Source: CAZMXP01 sp964570285 (lineage in GTDB: Bacteria > Planctomycetota > PLA2). From it: a DNA stretch of 64,000 bases. The position numbers and the translations under genes are program-made. A model generated the notes under the pieces. The model did not search any database. It worked only from the letters and a program-made list of their open reading frames with translations, and had not been told where the DNA came from. The DNA is taken from positions 5,690 to 69,689 of the forward strand of contig CAZMXP010000024.1 in NCBI GenBank assembly GCA_964570285.1. The letters run 5' to 3'. Shown in pieces: positions 60,233-64,000 of the stretch (positions are counted from its first letter, which is position 1; each line of letters starts with the position of its first letter).

Positions 60233-61494
60233 CAGCGGACCCGCGGATCGAGCAGGTCGCGCAGGCGGCGGTTCACGCGCGCGAGGCTCAGCCGCATCAG
60301 CTGGTCGCGGTACTCGGGCACGGTCGTCTTCCGGTAGTGGTGGCCGACGAGCATCTGCGCGATACGGTCGGGCGAATTGAAGGCGCGCGCGAAGTCGCCG
60401 ATCTCCTTGTTGCGCACGCGCTCGAGGTCGCTCTTCGTGAGCCCCTTACGGCGGGCCGCCTCGATCGCGGCGTCGAGGATCTTCCGGACCTTCTCGACGT
60501 CGTCCACCTCGCCCCCGACCATCGCGTAGGCGAAGCTCGGCTCGGCGCTGTAGCTGCACGTGAAGCTCTCGTCGACGAGCCCCTGCTCGTAGAGGTCGAG
60601 GAAGATCGAGCCGGAACTGCCGAAGAGGCAGTCGAGCGCGACCGCGCTGGCGAGTTCCCGGCGCAGCAGCTCCGTTCCGGTCCTGCCCGGGACGCTGTCC
60701 TTGAAGGCGAGCAGGAGGCGCGGCCGGCGCACCGGCAGCGCGAGCTCGACGCGCCGGCGCCGGGCGGAGAGCGGCTCGCGCGGGGGCGGGCGCCGCTCCT
60801 CCGGGGCGCGACCGAAGGTGCGCCCCTCGACCTCGCGCTCGACGGTGCGGAAGGTCGTCGCCTCCGGCTCGGGGGAGACGCAGGCGAGCACCATGTTGCG
60901 CGGGTGGTAGTAGGCGGCGTGCACCTCGCGCAGCAGCGCGGGCGTGATCGCCGCGATCGTCTTCGCGGTGCCGGCGATGTCGATGCGGACGGGATTGCGC
61001 GAGTAGAGCGCCTGCAGGGCGCCGAAGTAGATGCGCCAGTCGGCGTCATCCTCGTACATCCCGATCTCCTGCCCGATGATCCCCTTCTCCTTCTCGACGT
61101 TCGCCTCGGTCACGTGGAGGTCGAAGACCGTCCGGAGCAGCGTGGCGAGATTCTCCTCGTAGTCGGTGGAGGTGCCGAAGAGGTAGCGCGTCGTGCCGAA
61201 GGAGGTGAAGGCGTTCGCGCTCGCGCCTCGCGCCGCGAAGAGGTCGAAGGCGTCCCCGTCCGGCGTCTCGAAGACCTTGTGCTCGAGGAAGTGCGCGATG
61301 CCGTCGGGCAGCGCCGCCCGGCGCCCCGGGAGGCGGGCGTCGATCGACCCGTAGCGCGTCGCGAGCGTCGCATAGGAACGGGAGAACTCCCGCTTGCGCA
61401 CCGCGTAGACCGTCAACCCCGACGGGAACACCCGCCGGTGGATCACCTCCTCCAGCAGCGGATCCCGGATCAACGTGGCTCCACCCATCTTCAC
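60208..61494 (-). CDS. M16-family zinc peptidase (YmfH-like), catalytically complete
   Basis: 428 aa. The inverted zinc motif HFLEH (HxxEH) is near residues 67-71, and the third zinc ligand lies in the later EKEKGIIGQEIGM region. The C-terminal domain carries the R/Y pair typical of M16 (DLYEQGLVDESFTCSYS). It resembles YmfH/PqqL-type M16B peptidases that work with an inactive partner. The inactive partner is the gene at 61608-62876. A start at ATG 61494 or 61488 is equally good. Substrate unknown. Confidence 0.88.
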   Translation of the reverse strand: MKMGGATLIRDPLLEEVIHRRVFPSGLTVYAVRKREFSRSYATLATRYGSIDARLPGRRAALPDGIAHFLEHKVFETPDGDAFDLFAARGASANAFTSFGTTRYLFGTSTDYEENLATLLRTVFDLHVTEANVEKEKGIIGQEIGMYEDDADWRIYFGALQALYSRNPVRIDIAGTAKTIAAITPALLREVHAAYYHPRNMVLACVSPEPEATTFRTVEREVEGRTFGRAPEERRPPPREPLSARRRRVELALPVRRPRLLLAFKDSVPGRTGTELLRRELASAVALDCLFGSSGSIFLDLYEQGLVDESFTCSYSAEPSFAYAMVGGEVDDVEKVRKILDAAIEAARRKGLTKSDLERVRNKEIGDFARAFNSPDRIAQMLVGHHYRKTTVPEYRDQLMRLSLARVNRRLRDLLDPRVRCYSIVRPR

Positions 61495-61607
61495 GACCTG
61501 CCACCCACGCGCGAGCGGCGGCCCCCATGCTACCCCACCCCCGCGCGCGGCGGCCTACTTCCGGGCCGCCCCCGCACCCCCTCCCCCTCTCCCTGCGGGG
61601 CCGTCGC

Positions 61608-62876
61608 CTACCCGTGCAGGAGGAACGTCGTGTCGAGCCTGACGCTCTTCGCCGCCCGCGCGATGTCGCCGCGCTTCACGGCTCCGAGGTCCCGCATCAG
61701 GCGGCCGAGATCGGCCTCCTGCCCGTGGACCGCCCGCTCGAGCCCGAAATCGATGAGCCCCCCCGGCGAGTCGCGCAGGGAGAGCAGCGCGCCCTCGACC
61801 ATGCGCCGGCCCTGCTCCTCGGCCTCGGCGTCGATCCTCCCGCGCTGCAGCTCGCGGAGCTGCGCGAGGACGAGGCGGCGCGCCTTCGCGTACTTCGCCG
61901 CCTCGATTCCCGCGTGCACGAAGAGGAGCCCCTTCGACCGCTCCATCGCGCTGCCGATGCTGTAGCAGAGCGACGCGCGCTCGCGCACCACCTTGAACAG
62001 CTTGCCGATCGGGGTGCCGCCGAACAGCGCGTTCATCAGCAGGGACGCGGCGTAGAGCGGGTGTCCGAGCGTGATCGGCGAGCGGAACCCCATCTCCAGC
62101 TTCGCCTGCGTGACCGCGTCCTTCTCGCGGACGGCGCGCGGGGCGCCGGCGGCGCGGATGCGCGTGGCGCGCAGCCTCCGCGGCGGGGGGCGCCGGTGGA
62201 GGCCGAACGCGCGGGCGAAGCGCACGCCGTGGCCCCACGCGAGATCCCCGACGAGGAAGAGGTCCGCGGGCGCCTCCGCGAGCATCGCCGCGTGCGCGCG
62301 ATCGGCGTCGGCGGCGGTCAGCGCCTCGATCTCCTCGATGCGCCCGATCGACGGGCGCGCGTAGGGCTCCTCGCGGCACATCACCTCGAGCAGCCGATGG
62401 CGCGCGTAGCGCGCCTTGTCGTCGTAGACCGAGCGCGCCTCGTCGGCGAGGATCTTGCGCTCCTGCACGACGACGTCGTGGCGCAGCCCGCCCTTCGCGT
62501 CGCGCGCGGGTTCGCGGAGGGTGTGCACGATGTGGGCCGCCATCCGCCAGAGGAGCGGCGTGCCCGCGAGCTTGTCGTTGACCCATTCGGAACGGAACTG
62601 CACCGTGTGGCGCTCGCCGATCTTGCGGGCCTCGCCGGAGAGCCGCGCGCCGTAGAGGCGGTCGAGTTCGATCTGCATCTCGCGCAGGCTCGGGAAGTCG
62701 CGGCTGCCGCGGGCGAGCACGCGGGGCACGAGCGCGCGCGCGGCGCTCTTCGCGTCGAGGTTGGCATGAAAGACGAGGCGCGCCGCGACGGTCTTGAACG
62801 CCTTCGTGCGGTGCAGGTGGAACCGCAGCCCGCCTCCGAGGTCGGTCGAGCGGAAGAGGGGCGTTCCGTGGGGCAA
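61608..62876 (-). CDS. M16-family peptidase homologue (YmfF-like), zinc motif missing
   Basis: 422 aa from a TTG at 62876. The fold is that of M16 (FRSPITLGHPLYAASLLMNALFGGTPIGKLFKVVRERASLCYSI is a strong M16 C-terminal mark), but the HxxEH site is replaced by ALVPRVLARGS. It is thus a non-catalytic subunit. Together with the YmfH-like gene downstream (113 bases further on, same strand) it matches the pair ymfF-ymfH of Bacillus and the alb/pqq-type RiPP-processing pairs. No precursor peptide or radical SAM enzyme is nearby. Confidence 0.85.
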   Translation of the reverse strand: MPHGTPLFRSTDLGGGLRFHLHRTKAFKTVAARLVFHANLDAKSAARALVPRVLARGSRDFPSLREMQIELDRLYGARLSGEARKIGERHTVQFRSEWVNDKLAGTPLLWRMAAHIVHTLREPARDAKGGLRHDVVVQERKILADEARSVYDDKARYARHRLLEVMCREEPYARPSIGRIEEIEALTAADADRAHAAMLAEAPADLFLVGDLAWGHGVRFARAFGLHRRPPPRRLRATRIRAAGAPRAVREKDAVTQAKLEMGFRSPITLGHPLYAASLLMNALFGGTPIGKLFKVVRERASLCYSIGSAMERSKGLLFVHAGIEAAKYAKARRLVLAQLRELQRGRIDAEAEEQGRRMVEGALLSLRDSPGGLIDFGLERAVHGQEADLGRLMRDLGAVKRGDIARAAKSVRLDTTFLLHG

Positions 62877-62977
62877 GCCCGCGATTATGGCACGGCGCCG
62901 CCCTGCGGCGGCCCCGGAATCGGCACGGCGGGGCGGGGTGGGGGCGCGGGGGCGGGGTTCGCCCCTACAATGGCGTG

Positions 62978-63871
62978 ATGCGCTGCTGGAACCTCTGGCC
63001 GCTCGGCCTCCTGCTCCTCGGGTCGGGAACCGGTCTCGCGGACCCCGGCGAGGGGAAGACTCCGCCGACGGAGTCGCAGAAGCGCGCGCGCGAGGTCTAC
63101 CGCAAGGCGGTGGCGGCGCAGGGCGACGTGCGCTTCGAGCAGATCGCCGACGTGCACCTGCTCTTCCGGGGGGCGATCGTCGAGGAGGGCACGCACACGA
63201 TCCTCCGGGAGTACTGGTACCGCGCGAAGGACCGCTCCTTCCGCATCGCGACGCAGTCCACCGCGGACAGCCGCCGCAGGACCGAGCGGGGCGTCGGCGG
63301 CAGCGACCGGTTCTGGGACCGGGCCGGGGGCGCGGGGAGCACGACGCTCTCCCCGCTCAACCGCGACCACCGCGCCATCATCCGGACGATCACGCGGGAT
63401 CGCGACGACTTCGAGGCGATGCTGCGCATGGTGATCCTCTCGCGCATCGACGACGGCAAGACGACCTTCGACCTGGAGGCGGAAGCGCCGGTGACGCTGG
63501 AGCGCGACCTGCCCTTCGAGGCCCCCTCGATCCTCGGCAGGGGAGACGAGCGGGCGACGCTCTCCTACGAGGTGCTGCGCGTGCTGCGGGAGGGCGAGGC
63601 GCCGCTGCGCCTCTTCGTCCGGACCAGCGACCACAGCGTGCGGAAGGCCGTCGTCGAGGATCCAGACGATCCCGCCGGCGCGGCGTGGCACTACTACTTC
63701 GGCCCCTTCACGCGCAACGCGGGAGGTCTCGTCGTGCCCCGCTACCTCTCCGTCCACAAGGGCGCCCCCCTCGACACGAAGTCGAAGGAGCAGACGAGCA
63801 AGGCGCGCGGCGAACTGCTCGCGGTCGACATCAACCCGGGCCTCTCCGACGCGGATCTGCGGCCGGACTAG
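62978..63871 (+). CDS. Secreted unknown protein
   Basis: 297 aa from ATG 62978. A signal peptide (RCWNLWPLGLLLLGSGTGLA) is followed by a helix REVYRKAVAAQGDVRFEQI and a beta-rich domain with YWYRAKDRSFRIATQS, DGKTTFDLEAE and VVPRYLSVHKGAP. The layout recalls outer-membrane lipoprotein carriers (LolA-like) without a clear family match. The TAG stop is immediately followed by GGCCTGTCCGA, the same class of sequence that abuts other stops in the window. Confidence 0.7.
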   Translation: MRCWNLWPLGLLLLGSGTGLADPGEGKTPPTESQKRAREVYRKAVAAQGDVRFEQIADVHLLFRGAIVEEGTHTILREYWYRAKDRSFRIATQSTADSRRRTERGVGGSDRFWDRAGGAGSTTLSPLNRDHRAIIRTITRDRDDFEAMLRMVILSRIDDGKTTFDLEAEAPVTLERDLPFEAPSILGRGDERATLSYEVLRVLREGEAPLRLFVRTSDHSVRKAVVEDPDDPAGAAWHYYFGPFTRNAGGLVVPRYLSVHKGAPLDTKSKEQTSKARGELLAVDINPGLSDADLRPD

Positions 63872-64000
63872 GGCCTGTCCGAAAACCCCGCCGTCGGACC
63901 GAGGCCGAGCGAGGACCATCCGGGCAAGGAGCGCCGGCGACCCGCACTAGAGCCCTTGATCCCGCTTGATCGTGCCGGATGAGTCACGTTCAGGCGGCGA
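63868..64000. other. Window end: IS-end-like sequence after a stop codon
   Basis: CTAGGGCCTGTCCGAAAA begins inside the stop codon of the preceding gene and resembles the outer ends of several IS families and the two palindrome families in this window. The remaining 115 bases show no gene start. An inserted element may begin here and extend past the window. Confidence 0.5.

Overview
The window is very GC-rich (about 70 % by eye), densely packed, and reads as chromosomal core sequence from an uncultivated-type Gram-negative bacterium. Several traits fit Planctomycetota or a neighbouring deep lineage best: an FHA plus PknB-type Ser/Thr kinase of 999 aa, large HEAT/alpha-toroid proteins, a TPR-CHAT protein, several fused-domain proteins, a futalosine-pathway gene (mqnA), frequent GTG/TTG starts, and a lean type II secretion cluster. 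The assignment is an inference; there is no rRNA gene in the window to settle it.

Layout. 1-2.7 kb (minus): sensor kinase and NtrC-type regulator, the regulator cut by the window edge. 2.7-3.0 kb: IS1182-like transposase remnant with a terminal palindrome. 3-5.3 kb: SLC13 permease. 5.5-8.0 kb: unknown protein, tyrosine-phosphatase-like protein and membrane-anchored unknown. 8.1-18.7 kb: accessory-looking block (spermidine-synthase-like protein, HEAT-toroid protein, rhomboid, TPR-CHAT protein, DUF433/DUF5615 pair, second toroid protein). 18.8-27 kb: tRNA-Asn, accD, rpe, a repeat-rich gap, hemJ-like, pgk, gap, tilS, tatA, and a lipoprotein with an FHA domain. 27-32.7 kb: yggS, the FHA-kinase, DUF167, punA, purN and a small unknown. 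32.9-45.6 kb: NarK-DoxX fusion, dnaK, hemA with a CcsA/HemX-like gene, a Sua5-phosphatase fusion, rpiB, a degenerate kinase, folB, a giant membrane spermidine-synthase-like protein and rpsU. 45.7-53.9 kb: zinc-ribbon protein and the type II secretion/pseudopilin genes gspD-E-F-G-H-I-J. 53.9-64 kb: aldehyde dehydrogenase, a 0.9 kb gap, serS, mqnA, small lipoprotein, nadD, miaA, two M16-peptidase-family genes and a secreted unknown.

Most genes sit in short translationally coupled runs with ATGA/GTGA/TGATG junctions, so they are probably operons: kinase-regulator, the 8.0-5.5 kb triad, gap-pgk-hemJ, punA-purN-small ORF, ccsA-hemA, the Sua5 fusion-rpiB-pseudokinase run, and gspE through gspJ. The pathways represented are lower glycolysis, heme, menaquinone, folate, NAD, purine and fatty-acid precursors, tRNA modification and protein secretion.

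The most unusual signal is not a gene. Two small families of hairpin repeats lie exactly at gene ends, with the TAG stop codon forming part of, or abutting, the tip of the hairpin arm (2.99, 17.25, 20.94 and 21.55 kb, and a related sequence at 63.87 kb). One family is joined to IS1182-like transposase remnants, so the elements are probably IS-derived. A second point of interest is a pair of related, Arg-less FHA domains, one in a predicted lipoprotein and one in the nearby kinase. I found no CRISPR array, no intact insertion sequence, no phage, and nothing I can defend as a wholly new multi-gene system.
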